A stretch of 64,000 nt of DNA from an uncultured Clostridia bacterium (GTDB lineage Bacteria; Bacillota; Clostridia; Christensenellales; Aristaeellaceae): contig CALCQO010000012.1 in the NCBI GenBank assembly GCA_937894675.1, positions 102,769 through 166,768 of the forward strand, read 5' to 3'. Under the pieces are notes generated by a model. It made no database searches. It was given only the letters and a program-made list of their open reading frames with translations, and was not told the DNA's origin. Made by a program: the position numbers and the translations under genes. Below are positions 51,850 through 60,781 of this stretch, piece by piece. Numbering within the stretch: position 1 is the stretch's first letter; every line of letters starts with the position of its first letter.

Positions 51850-53667
51850 TTACTTAAATATCGCCCCCATCAAAGACCCGTCCACGGCGTTAAACTCGGC
51901 CCAGCAGGTGTAGCTGGACTGGGCGGCCTCTTCATCCTGGTAGGTTACCAGCCATACCGGGGTGAAGGCCAGGCCTTTTTCGCCAGGCAGCTGGATGGGG
52001 CTGTAGGTAAGGCTGACGGATAGGATGCTTTCCACCTTGGAAGGGTAGCGGGAGGCGGCGATTTCCTTGGGCAGTTTGTCCGCTACGCTTTGGGGGGATA
52101 CCAGGGCTTCGGGGGTGGACAGCACCTCCCCCTGGATGAACATGTCCCGCATGCTCAGGCGGGCTATGCCCCGGCCGTTGACAAAGGCAGAGACGGAATG
52201 GGTTGCCGCGCTGTCGCTGCCTGCCTGGGCGCCGGGTTTGCGGTAGACCAGGAAGAAGCCTTCTTCCTGCGGGGGAATCACGGAAAAGTCCCGGGTGGGC
52301 ACATTGGTTTTCGCCTTGCCCGATGCCAGACGGTCGGCGTAGTCCTTGGCCAAGGCCTGGATGCGCGCCTCGCTCATGTCCAAGGCGCTTTGCATCGTGT
52401 AGCCCTGCATATTGAAGCGGGCCATCAGCTCCTCCACCTGCTTCCGGGCATCCTCCAGGGTGATTTGCGCCAGGGTTGTTGTATCCAGAACGGGGGCTTC
52501 CCCCTCGCCTGTCCAGCCCAGCAAGGCGCTGGAGGCCAGGGAAGCGATCTGCTCCGACAGGGCGCCCCAGGGGGCAAGTTGGGGCGGCTGTTCGGGGGCG
52601 TCCGCCGCCAGGGTGTTGAAGGTGCCCTCATTCTCCCGGTAGAACAGGGCTTCGGGGCTCCACTGCAGCTCCGCCTGGTCGTTGAAGGTGATATTGTACG
52701 CCTCCCGTTTGGCGATGCCCGTTTGGTTGAACCACTCCGGTTGCAGCTGGGCCCCAAAATCCCGCCGCTCGGCCTTGTACAGGGGCATGGTGCCCGACTG
52801 TTTGTAGGCTTCCGGCACGAGGATTTGGTACTCCTCCCCATCGGCGGGGTGAAGGGCGGCTACGGTTGCCTGCGGCGGAGCTGCCGCGGCGGTCTCCATG
52901 GGCAGGGGCTGCACCGGAACCTGCCACGACTTCCCCTGGCGGGTTTCCTCTAGCACCTCCCCTTCAGGGCTAATGGCCACCAGGGAGGTATACATCTCCA
53001 GGGTGTAGCGCTCTCCCTTGGGGATGGTGAGAGCGTCGGACATCTCGAAGGAGAAGCGCAGGCTGCCGTCCCGCTGGGGCGCGGTGGTAATGCCTATCAC
53101 GCCGGGGGTCATCAAGGGGCCGCCGTCCACCGACACCTTGTCGGGCAGAGCCCGGGCCTTCAGCAGCCTGCCGCCCCGGGTTTTGGCGGTTTCCAGCAGG
53201 GTGGGGGTGCCTTCGGGGGCGGTTTCCGCCCGACCGCCCTCACCATGGATGTCGTAGCCAAAGGGGGCGTCGGGGGAAGAATCCTCCCCCATCAGCACAT
53301 CCCTGCCGCCCTCCTGTACCCGGATGGTGCCTACGCCGTAGAGGCCGTTGTCCCGGTAGACCACCTCGTCCAATGTAAACACCACGCCGCCGTAGGCGAA
53401 GGACTGGCTGTTTGCCGCCACCTCCCCCTGCTCCAGCCAGGCCTTGGTGTCCTGGCCGTAGAGTTTGCCGAAGAAATCCGCCGCCTGGGAAGAGAAGGCG
53501 GCATAGGCCGCCGCCATCAGGGCAATGATCAGAGCCGCCGCCAATATCAGGGTGCGGGCCGCGTATTTTTTCATGAGTATTTCCTCCGTTTTTTTCAGGG
53601 CGGAGGCCACGCTCTGCTGAAAACTGTCGGGGGTCGCGCCGTACATGCGCTGTAAATCTGGTTTCAT
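51850..53667 (-). CDS. Membrane anti-sigma-like protein with large extracytoplasmic domain
   Basis: 605 residues. The cytosolic N-terminal segment (about 1-34, MKPDLQRMYGATPDSF) precedes one membrane helix (about 36-58) and a long extracytoplasmic region beginning with a DUF4179-like domain (AADFFGKLYGQDTKAWLEQG). The gene overlaps the sigma gene by 4 bp (ATGA), the usual layout for an ECF sigma and its membrane anti-sigma. The signal sensed is unknown. A zinc-binding anti-sigma motif is not evident. Confidence 0.78.
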   Translation of the reverse strand: MKPDLQRMYGATPDSFQQSVASALKKTEEILMKKYAARTLILAAALIIALMAAAYAAFSSQAADFFGKLYGQDTKAWLEQGEVAANSQSFAYGGVVFTLDEVVYRDNGLYGVGTIRVQEGGRDVLMGEDSSPDAPFGYDIHGEGGRAETAPEGTPTLLETAKTRGGRLLKARALPDKVSVDGGPLMTPGVIGITTAPQRDGSLRFSFEMSDALTIPKGERYTLEMYTSLVAISPEGEVLEETRQGKSWQVPVQPLPMETAAAAPPQATVAALHPADGEEYQILVPEAYKQSGTMPLYKAERRDFGAQLQPEWFNQTGIAKREAYNITFNDQAELQWSPEALFYRENEGTFNTLAADAPEQPPQLAPWGALSEQIASLASSALLGWTGEGEAPVLDTTTLAQITLEDARKQVEELMARFNMQGYTMQSALDMSEARIQALAKDYADRLASGKAKTNVPTRDFSVIPPQEEGFFLVYRKPGAQAGSDSAATHSVSAFVNGRGIARLSMRDMFIQGEVLSTPEALVSPQSVADKLPKEIAASRYPSKVESILSVSLTYSPIQLPGEKGLAFTPVWLVTYQDEEAAQSSYTCWAEFNAVDGSLMGAIFK

Positions 53668-54137
53668 TTGCGTGCCTCCTCTAAGGTAAGGGTTTCCCGA
53701 AGCATCATGCGCCCCCGGTGCAGCTGGGATTTTACCGTGCCCTGGGGCAAACGCAGAATACTGGAAATTTCCCGGATGCTGTAGCCTTCCACATAGTAGA
53801 GCACCATGGGCAGGCGGTATTTTTGTTCAAGGGAAGTGAAGAGCTGATACACGTCCTTCTGGGCGTCCGGGGCGGTTTCCCGCTCGGGCAGGGTGTCGCT
53901 TGGCACCTCCCGCTTCTTGCGGCGCAGCAGGGCGTAGCACTCGTTTTTCAGGATGCGCACCACCCAGGCCCCCATGGCTTCCTCCTTGCGCAAAGAGCGC
54001 TGGCCGCGCCATGCCTTCTCGATGGCGGCCTGCACGGCGTCCTCCCTGTCGCACAGCTGGGGCAGTATGGTGGTGGCCACCCGGTACAGGGTATCCTGCA
54101 TGGCCACAATGCGCCTGGCAAACTCCTCTTGGGTCAT
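53664..54137 (-). CDS. ECF RNA polymerase sigma factor
   Basis: 157 residues. Region 2 (about 15-70) contains DREDAVQAAIEKAW and WVVRILKNECYALLRRKK; region 4 (about 100-150) contains LPMVLYYVEGYSIREISSIL and GTVKSQLHRGRMML. The ATG at 54137 has GGAGG upstream. It precedes the anti-sigma gene, and an ECF-type promoter upstream suggests autoactivation. Confidence 0.93.
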   Translation of the reverse strand: MTQEEFARRIVAMQDTLYRVATTILPQLCDREDAVQAAIEKAWRGQRSLRKEEAMGAWVVRILKNECYALLRRKKREVPSDTLPERETAPDAQKDVYQLFTSLEQKYRLPMVLYYVEGYSIREISSILRLPQGTVKSQLHRGRMMLRETLTLEEARK

Positions 54138-54178
54138 GATATTCCTCCACAGGTTTGTACAATCGATTCTACACCCTA

Positions 54179-54205
54179 TAGATGCGTAGGAGGGCAAAAG
54201 GTTGC
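54179..54205 (-). promoter_or_regulatory. ECF-type promoter of the sigma/anti-sigma operon
   Basis: Minus strand GCAACCTTTT (-35 with AAC at 54201-54203), 16 bp, CATCTA (54179-54184), close to the TGCAAC...CGTCTA pattern of Bacillota ECF sigmas. Confidence 0.65.
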
Positions 54206-54276
54206 GCGGGACGGGGATTGTTTACATTTGAATGCCGTTAGAGATAAACTTGACATACACTGGATGAAGACTGGAC

Positions 54277-54303
54277 ATAAAAAAGAGGCGCTCTCCGCGC
54301 CTC
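54277..54303 (-). terminator. Minus-strand terminator
   Basis: GAGGCGC/GCGCCTC (54285-54303), followed on the minus strand by TTTTTTAT. The 54304-54639 interval to its right holds no convincing gene. On the minus strand a short tail-like stretch encodes ADFWRRRQTAPWYPAAMKEA and then a stop, directly preceded by another stop, so a decayed gene is possible. Confidence 0.65.
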
Positions 54304-54639
54304 AAAGGTTTTCGATATGCTCTTTACCAAACAATTTCTCTTATAGCCCCCGCCCCAATGCCTCCTTCATGGCCGCGGGGTACCAGGGCGCCGTCTGCCG
54401 GCGGCGCCAGAAATCAGCCGCTGGCTTTTATGGCCGAGCAGCTAGAGAAGGCGGTAGGTGAGGCTGCGGATTGGATGCTTTCCAGTTTGCTGGGAAAGCG
54501 GGAAACTGCGTTTTCCTGGGGCAGTTTGCCCGCCTCGCTATGGGGGACATCAGAAATTCGGGGCAGACAGCGCTTCCCCGGACGAACCTGTCCCGCTGCT
54601 CCGGCGGGCGATGCCCCGGCTGTTTAGGCCAGCGATGCC

Positions 54640-55017
54640 TTAGTTATTGCCGCCGCCGAGGATGGAATTCAGGATGTCCTGAAGGTCAAAGCCCATCTGC
54701 GGCTCGGGCTGCGCCTGCTGCTGCGGCTGCTGTTTGGGCTGGGCTACCTTGATGTCCAGGGGGTTCTTGCTGGGTGTTTTTTCAGCCGGTCTTTCGTTGC
54801 GGGCGGGCGCGGTGCGCCGGGCGGCGGGACGGTTGGCGGCGGCCTGGGCGGGGCGCTTGAAGGTGTACATCAGAAAACTGCTGCCAAGGGGATTGACGCT
54901 AATCAACTCCCAGCCTTCTTCCCCGGCAGTGTTCAATTGATCCAGCCGGATGGTGTCTTTGATGCTTACCCCGTTTTCCAGCCGGAAGACGAGATAGTTG
55001 TATTCCCAGTTTTGCAT
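54640..55017 (-). CDS. DUF4177-domain protein with Pro/Gln-rich tail
   Basis: 125 residues. DUF4177 occupies about 1-58 (WEYNYLVFRLENG, then LNTAGEEGWELISVN and FLMYTFKRP). A charged and Gln/Pro-rich segment (about 60-108) follows, with a short helix at the end (FDLQDILNSILGGG). AAGGAGG precedes the ATG. Function unknown. Confidence 0.82.
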   Translation of the reverse strand: MQNWEYNYLVFRLENGVSIKDTIRLDQLNTAGEEGWELISVNPLGSSFLMYTFKRPAQAAANRPAARRTAPARNERPAEKTPSKNPLDIKVAQPKQQPQQQAQPEPQMGFDLQDILNSILGGGNN

Positions 55018-55090
55018 AGGCGAGCCCTCCTTATGTGGATGTATCTGGTATCATTCTACCACACCTGAGCGTACGCAAACAGCCCGGAGT

Positions 55091-55798
55091 TTACGAAGGA
55101 ACCGCGGATGATGATTGAATCAAATCCCGGAACCGGGGCACCGCCTGGCTGATGGCGTCAGCGATGAGCTGCTGGCCTTTGTCGCCGGGGTGCATGCCGT
55201 CCACGCTGTAGTAGCTTTCCATGTCCTTCTGGGCTAAAAAGGCGTCCCGCAGGTCGAACAGCAGGCAGCCGGTGGCCTGCGCCGCTTGATGGACGGCGGC
55301 GGCATAGCGCTCCTGCCAATGGTAGATGTTCTGCACATTGCCCACATATTCCCTGATGTTTTCCCCATCCAGCCCCTGGGACACCCAGAAAATAAACCGG
55401 GGAGCGATCAGGGGCGGCGGCGTGACCAGCAGGGGGATGTGCCCCCTCTCCCGTACCGCCTGGACGAATGTTTCCAATGTTTGCTGAAATACGGGCAGCG
55501 CCAGTTTGGCGGCGTGCTGTTCCTGGGGGCGGGCGGCTACCTCGTCCCATTTCAGGTTGCAGTCGTTGCCGCCGTACAAAAGGGCCACCACACGGGTGGA
55601 AAGCGGCTCCGCCTGGGCAAAGTCCGCCAGCCCCTCGGCCGCGGATGCCCCAAAGCGGGAGCGGTTGTCCACCTTCAGGATGCCCTTTTCCTCCAGAATG
55701 GCCGCGTAGGTGCGCTTGGCCACGGCATAACGCTTGCGGCCCTCGTCAAACACCACGCCCCGGCCGATGGAATCCCCCCAGACGGTAATGCTCAGCAT
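55091..55798 (-). CDS. SGNH/GDSL-family hydrolase
   Basis: 235 residues with no signal peptide. SGNH blocks are visible: ITVWGDSIGRGV (Ser nucleophile), Gly in RSRFGASAAEG, LLYGGNDCN (Asn), and SVDGMHPGDKG (Asp/His). The start at MLSITVWGDS has GAAGGGG upstream; a longer open frame exists but lacks coding features. It is probably an esterase or acyl-hydrolase. Substrate unknown. Confidence 0.88.
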   Translation of the reverse strand: MLSITVWGDSIGRGVVFDEGRKRYAVAKRTYAAILEEKGILKVDNRSRFGASAAEGLADFAQAEPLSTRVVALLYGGNDCNLKWDEVAARPQEQHAAKLALPVFQQTLETFVQAVRERGHIPLLVTPPPLIAPRFIFWVSQGLDGENIREYVGNVQNIYHWQERYAAAVHQAAQATGCLLFDLRDAFLAQKDMESYYSVDGMHPGDKGQQLIADAISQAVPRFRDLIQSSSAVPS

Positions 55799-56086
55799 GT
55801 TTTCACCCCTTCCAACCATTGGCTGCTGCGCTGAGTATATCACGAAAGGGGAGGAGAAGGTATACACCCTGCCCATCCTGCTGGTGCTGATGGCGCGGGT
55901 CCGCGCCGCCATCGCAGAACGCGGCGCCCGGCCGCGGCGTTTGAACTGCCTGGCGGGGTTATTCCACCGTTTCAGCTGAAGTACCGCCGGGGAAACGAAA
56001 GGGAGGCCGCGCGGCCTCCCTTGGATACCCATTTTTCTGTTGATACATGCCGGTGTGCCTTTGGAAGACGCTTCCCGGCGGCTTGC

Positions 56087-57355
56087 TTATTTTCCCGCCG
56101 CCTGCAGAAGGAACAGCCCCGGCAGGTAGGCGTCAAACACCAGATTGCCCTCCTGCTGGGTAAAGGGGATTTCATCGGGGGTCATGTCCGCCCCCAACTG
56201 AGCCAGGGCAAAGGTGCCTTCCCCGGCAACGGGCAGGGTAATCCGCACGGCGCCGGTGGTGGGCACACTGACGCCGCCTACCTCCAGCAGGACGATATAC
56301 AGAGCGTCGGCGCTGCCGGGCAGGGCCAGGCGGCGGACGACCAGTTCCCCATTCTTGGGGGCATAGGAAAGACGCAGGCGGTTGTAGGAAGCGTTCTCCA
56401 CCATGGGGGCGGTGAACGCCTGGTTGCCGAAAGATCCCTGGCCGCACACCCCGCACAGGCGCAGGGCGGCGTCCCCTACCTTATGTTCCGTAAACTCGCA
56501 GGGGACAGTTTTTGGTTCGCCGCACACCACACAGGCGGCGGTGTGCCCTTCCCCGTCAGGCGCCCAGGCGCCGTAGCGGTGCACCAGCCAGGGCAGCACC
56601 TTATCCTGCCGCTGCCCGCAGCGGGCGCAGGTGTAGGCCTCCAGCCCCTTCACCACGCAGGCGGGCGCTTTGCTGCGCCCCGCGTCATAGCGCAGGTTGT
56701 GCCCCAGGGCGGGCTGGGTGGTGGTATAGGTGTCGGCGCACCGGGCGCAGGTATAAACAGTTTTCCCTTCCGCCGTGCAGGTGGGGGCGGTGACGGCGGC
56801 CTTGTAATCATGCCCCAGGGCGAACTGGGTGGTGGTATAGGTATCCCTGCAGCGGGCGCAGGTATAAACAATTTTCCCTACCGCTGTGCAGGTAGAGGTG
56901 GTGACAGCGGCTTTGTAGTCGTGACCCAGGGCGGGTAATTGGGAGCTATAGGTATACTTGCAGAGGGAGCAGGTATAAAACATCGTCCCGGAGTCCCAAC
57001 AGTTTGGCGCGGTGCCGGAAGGGAGATATTGATGTGCTGCATAGTCACCATAAAACTGACCGCAGCTTGTACATTTTGCTTTTACTGTACAGGTGGCCGT
57101 ACCGCCGCTGCAAAAGACTGCTCCGAACTCATTATCGCAACGATCGCAACGAGGCGTATGTGTACCATCGTCATTCGGTATATTTGACCACCCCATTGCT
57201 GTATCACCGCAAGTTGGACACTTCCAGTAATCGGCTCCAGCCACCCCTTTCTGGGCGGGCAGCAGCAACGCGGCTGCCATCAGCAGCGCCAGCAGCGCCA
57301 ACAGCCCCTTGAACTGATGGCGGCGGAAAAAGTCTTTCAACGAAACATGTTTCAT
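56087..57355 (-). CDS. Surface protein with tandem CxxC repeats
   Basis: 422 residues with an N-terminal hydrophobic anchor or signal (about 16-40). It contains CPTCGDTAMGW, CDRCDNEFG and CTSCGQFYG, then tandem repeats of about 33 residues (about 130-240) of the form ALGHDYKAAVT-CTA-GK-VYTCARC-DTYTTTQ, followed by divergent CARCGQRQ and CVVCGEP units. The DNA repeats sit at about 56690-56960. Paired cysteines suggest metal binding or disulfides. AAAGGAGG precedes the ATG. A C-terminal beta-rich domain lacks a sorting signal. Confidence 0.78.
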   Translation of the reverse strand: MKHVSLKDFFRRHQFKGLLALLALLMAAALLLPAQKGVAGADYWKCPTCGDTAMGWSNIPNDDGTHTPRCDRCDNEFGAVFCSGGTATCTVKAKCTSCGQFYGDYAAHQYLPSGTAPNCWDSGTMFYTCSLCKYTYSSQLPALGHDYKAAVTTSTCTAVGKIVYTCARCRDTYTTTQFALGHDYKAAVTAPTCTAEGKTVYTCARCADTYTTTQPALGHNLRYDAGRSKAPACVVKGLEAYTCARCGQRQDKVLPWLVHRYGAWAPDGEGHTAACVVCGEPKTVPCEFTEHKVGDAALRLCGVCGQGSFGNQAFTAPMVENASYNRLRLSYAPKNGELVVRRLALPGSADALYIVLLEVGGVSVPTTGAVRITLPVAGEGTFALAQLGADMTPDEIPFTQQEGNLVFDAYLPGLFLLQAAGK

Positions 57356-57642
57356 GGAGTCCTCCTTTATCCCTCAAGGTTTTAAAAGTTTCAGCATCCT
57401 GTTCCCGTGGCTGTTCTTTTGCGTCATTATGGTCTCCGCCGGGTACGGGCTGGCTGCCCCGGCTTGCGGATGGATCATCCCCTTCAAAAACAATGTCCGG
57501 TGTCCCCAATTTCTCTTATATTAGTTAGTGTCAAATCAGCCCAAAATCTGCCACCCCGGAAGAGCCTTTTGCGAAATATTTTTTTGACCGGGGGACAATG
57601 CATCGAAAAACGGACATCCCCTGCCCCCAGACCCCTGGTTTG

Positions 57643-57651
57643 TGATAGAAT
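57643..57651 (+). promoter_or_regulatory. Extended -10 promoter of the seven-gene operon
   Basis: TGA-TAGAAT ends at 57651, about 75 bp before the aminotransferase ATG. The region 57356-57640 holds nothing else I recognise. Confidence 0.45.
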
Positions 57652-57724
57652 GAAGAAAACGGGGCGCCGGGCAGCGCGCCTCAAAGGCAAGGAGGGCGGC
57701 CGCCAGGCGGCAGCGAAGAATAAG

Positions 57725-58576
57725 ATGAAGGATATCGCGTATTACAACGGCGCCATCACCCCCATGGCGGAGATGACCATCCCCCTGATGGACCGGGCGG
57801 TGTACTTTGGCGATGGCATTTACGATGTGATCTATGTGCACAACGGCATCATGTTTTCCCCCGAGGATCATCTGGACAGGCTGCTGACCAACTGCGGCCT
57901 GATGCGCATGGATTTTGACATGCCCAAGCAGGAATTGCGGGCGCTGCTGCAAAGCTTGATCGACCAGCTGGACAGGGACATCCTGCATGTGAACCTGTAC
58001 GTCCAGATTTCCCGGGGCACCGCGCCGCGCAGCCACGCCTTCCCCAAGCCGCCCTGCAAGGCCAATTTGCTGGTCTTTGCCCACGGCTTTACCCCCCGGG
58101 CGGACAAGCCTTTCTACGCCATCACCGCCCCGGACAAGCGCTTCCAGTTTTGCAACATCAAAACCATCAACTTAATCCCCAACATCCTGGCCAACCAGGC
58201 CTCCAAGGAAGCGGGGGCGGAGGAGTGCATTTTCATCCGGGACGGGTTCATCACCGAAGGCAGCCACAGCAATGTGTCCATCCTGAAGGACGGGGTGCTC
58301 ATCACCCCGCCGCTGAGCGAATGGATACTGCCCAGCATTACCCGCAAGCATTTGCTGCAGGTGTGTGAAAAGGCGGGCATCCCGGTGGTTGAGCGCCCCT
58401 TTACCCTGCAGGAAATGATGGACGCCGACGAAATCATGGTGGGCGCCTCCCTGTTCCTTTTGCAAAGGGTGCTGAAAATTGACAGCCAGCAGGCAGGCGG
58501 CAAGGATGACGCGAGGTGGAAGCGCATCAACGGCGACTATCTGAAGCGCTTTGAGGAAGAAACAGCCCCCCGGTAA
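57725..58576 (+). CDS. Class IV PLP aminotransferase, D-amino-acid transaminase-like
   Basis: 283 residues. The N-terminus KDIAYYNGAITPMAEMTIPL and MDRAVYFGDGIYDVIYVHNG matches D-alanine transaminases. The PLP lysine lies in FQFCNIKTINLIPNILANQ, followed by EGSHSNVSILKDG and TPPLSEWILPSITRK. It would make D-glutamate or D-alanine for peptidoglycan. I start at the ATG at 57725 because the family begins there; the binding site is weak. First gene of the operon ending at 62721. Confidence 0.87.
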   Translation: MKDIAYYNGAITPMAEMTIPLMDRAVYFGDGIYDVIYVHNGIMFSPEDHLDRLLTNCGLMRMDFDMPKQELRALLQSLIDQLDRDILHVNLYVQISRGTAPRSHAFPKPPCKANLLVFAHGFTPRADKPFYAITAPDKRFQFCNIKTINLIPNILANQASKEAGAEECIFIRDGFITEGSHSNVSILKDGVLITPPLSEWILPSITRKHLLQVCEKAGIPVVERPFTLQEMMDADEIMVGASLFLLQRVLKIDSQQAGGKDDARWKRINGDYLKRFEEETAPR

Positions 58577-58587
58577 CAGGAGTTTTC

Positions 58588-59319
58588 ATGATGTATTGTT
58601 TCAGCGCCACGGGCAACAGCCGCCATATAGCGGACAAGCTGGGCGCACTGCTTGGGGAAAAAGTGCAGGACATCACCCACGAAACCCGCCTCGATCTGTC
58701 GGGGCGCGTCATCCTGGTGTGCCCCTGCTACTACTGGGGGGTGCCCGACATGGTGCGCGCCCTGCTGAAAAAAACGCCTTTCCCGGCGGGCTTTCCCGTG
58801 CATTTTGTTGTTACCTGCGGCGGGTTTCTGGGCACCACCGACCATCTGGTGCAAGCCCTGGTGCGGCCGGCGAAGGCGCTGTGCTGCCAGGTGAGGATGC
58901 AGACCAACTACATCCTGCGCTACCGGGTGGACACGGGGGAAAGGCTGGCGCGCAGGCTGCGCGGGGCGGAGGAAACGCTGCCAGGCATTGCCGCCGCCAT
59001 AAGGGAAGGCCGGGGGCTGTACAAAAGCAGCCCTCTGCTGCGGCCCCTTGCCAGCAAGATGTACAGCCTGTACGACAAAGGCCGGAACACCCAGCCCTTT
59101 TACGCCACCGACGCCTGCACCAGCTGCGGGCTGTGCGCCCAAAGCTGCCCTGACAAGGCTATCACCATGAACCAGGGCCGCCCCCGGTGGGACAAACCCC
59201 AGTGCCAGCTGTGCCTGAAATGCCTGCACCGCTGCCCCGCAAGCGCCATCGAGTATGGCGAAGCCACCAGGGGAAAAGCCCGATACACCTATCCTAACGA
59301 AAAGATACCATCACGATAA
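58588..59319 (+). CDS. EFR1-family ferredoxin with flavodoxin-like N-terminus
   Basis: 243 residues. A flavodoxin-like domain (about 1-150, starting YCFSATGNSRHIADKLG) is followed by two 4Fe-4S motifs, CTSCGLCAQSCP and CQLCLKCLHRCP (about 177-220). It is probably an electron carrier in the cytosol. CAGGAG precedes the ATG, 11 bp after the aminotransferase gene. Confidence 0.93.
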   Translation: MMYCFSATGNSRHIADKLGALLGEKVQDITHETRLDLSGRVILVCPCYYWGVPDMVRALLKKTPFPAGFPVHFVVTCGGFLGTTDHLVQALVRPAKALCCQVRMQTNYILRYRVDTGERLARRLRGAEETLPGIAAAIREGRGLYKSSPLLRPLASKMYSLYDKGRNTQPFYATDACTSCGLCAQSCPDKAITMNQGRPRWDKPQCQLCLKCLHRCPASAIEYGEATRGKARYTYPNEKIPSR

Positions 59320-59329
59320 GGAGAACATC

Positions 59330-60487
59330 ATGCTGCTGATTCGCAACGCCACCATCTTCAACGCTGTCCAGGAAGAGCCCTTTGAAGGGGACATCCTGAT
59401 GGACAAGGGCAAGATTGCCCGCATCGGCAAGAACATAAAAGCAAAGGGCGCCCAGGAGTTTGACGCGGCCGGGCTCTACGCCTTCCCCGGCTTTATCGAG
59501 GCCCACAGCCACCTGGGGCTGGACGGCTACGGCATCGGCTACGAAGGCACCGACTACAACGAGATGAACGACCAGGTAACCCCCCACCTGCGGGCGCTGG
59601 ATGGCTTTAAGCCCATGCAGCCCCATCTGGCCGCCGCCGCCCGGGCGGGGGTCACCACGGTGTGCACGGGGCCGGGCAGCGCCAATGTGATTGGCGGCAC
59701 CTTCATCGCGGTGAAAACCGTGGGAAAGCGGGTGGACGACATGGTCATCAAGGAAGGCGCCGCCATGAAATGCGCCTTTGGCGAAAACCCTAAGCGGGTG
59801 TACCGGGAGAAGGGGGTCTCCACCCGGATGACCACCGCCGCCAAGCTGCGGGAAGCGCTGTTCAAAGCCCGGGAATACCTGCAAAAGAAGGAAGCGGCGG
59901 GGGACGACGCTAGCAAGCTGCCCGCCTACGATATGAAGAACGAGGCGCTGATTCCCGTACTAAAAGGCGAAATGCCCCTGAAAGCCCATGCCCACGCCAC
60001 CGAGGATATCTTTACCGCCCTGCGCGTCGCGCGGGAGTTTGGCGTGCGCCTTACCCTGGAGCATGTTACCGAAGGCCACCTGATTGCTGAGGAACTGGCC
60101 CGGGAAAACGTGCCCCTGGCGGTGGGCCCGTCCCTGACCCACGCCTCCAAGTTCGAGCTGCGCAACCGCTCCTGGACCACCCCCGGGGTGCTGGCCAAGG
60201 CGGGCTGCCAGGTAAGCATCATTACCGACGCCCCGGTCATCCCCCAGCAGTACCTGCCCCTGTGCGCCGGGCTGGCCCACAAGGCGGGGATGGACAAGTT
60301 CCAGGCGCTGCAGGCCATCACCATCAACCCCGCCAGGCACATCGGCATCGCCGAGAGGGTGGGCAGCCTGGAGAAAGGCAAGGACGCCGACATCGTGCTC
60401 ACCGACGGCTGCCCCTTTGAGGTGCAGACCAAGGTGGTGCGGGTGTACATCAACGGCGTGCAGGTGGAGGAGGGGGAGGAGGAATAA
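59330..60487 (+). CDS. Amidohydrolase (imidazolonepropionase-like)
   Basis: 385 residues. Composite beta-sandwich ends flank a metal-dependent TIM barrel. Metal ligands are in EAHSHLGLDG (HxH), HAHATEDIF and EHVTEGHLIAE, and a later Asp in IITDAPVIP. The C-terminus has SLEKGKDADIVLTDG. AAGGAG precedes the ATG at 59330. The substrate of this subgroup is not known. Confidence 0.9.
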   Translation: MLLIRNATIFNAVQEEPFEGDILMDKGKIARIGKNIKAKGAQEFDAAGLYAFPGFIEAHSHLGLDGYGIGYEGTDYNEMNDQVTPHLRALDGFKPMQPHLAAAARAGVTTVCTGPGSANVIGGTFIAVKTVGKRVDDMVIKEGAAMKCAFGENPKRVYREKGVSTRMTTAAKLREALFKAREYLQKKEAAGDDASKLPAYDMKNEALIPVLKGEMPLKAHAHATEDIFTALRVAREFGVRLTLEHVTEGHLIAEELARENVPLAVGPSLTHASKFELRNRSWTTPGVLAKAGCQVSIITDAPVIPQQYLPLCAGLAHKAGMDKFQALQAITINPARHIGIAERVGSLEKGKDADIVLTDGCPFEVQTKVVRVYINGVQVEEGEEE

Positions 60488-60514
60488 TCCCCCGCCGCTT
60501 AACAGGAGGGCGCC

Positions 60515-60754
60515 ATGAACCCGGAGGAACAGCATCAACAGCATACTGAGCAGCAGCCGGAAAGCCCGGAAACAAAGGACGACCTGGACCTGCAGGGCAA
60601 CGCCATCGCCGTAGGCGCGGCGGTGGGGCTGTCTTTGGGGGCGTCCCTGGGCGCGGCCTTTGGCGACACGGGGACGGGCACAGCCATCGGCCTGGCCTTG
60701 GGGTGCGCCGCCGGCTTTGTGATGGAAAACGGCAGGAAAAAACCGCCGAAGTAG
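60515..60754 (+). CDS. Small glycine-zipper protein
   Basis: 79 residues. A Gln/Glu-rich N-terminus (about 1-25) is followed by VGAAVGLSLGASLGAAFGDT and GTAIGLALGCAAGFVMENG, two helices with Gly/Ala spacing typical of glycine zippers, and a basic end. AGGAGG precedes the ATG. It probably inserts in a membrane. Function unknown. Confidence 0.8.
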   Translation: MNPEEQHQQHTEQQPESPETKDDLDLQGNAIAVGAAVGLSLGASLGAAFGDTGTGTAIGLALGCAAGFVMENGRKKPPK

Positions 60755-60781
60755 AACGCGGCGGCAGGCAAAGGAGGCAGA

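Noticed and set aside
54358..54627. 89-codon plus-strand frame between the sigma promoter and DUF4177
   Set aside because: Low-complexity composition, no binding site and no recognisable motif.
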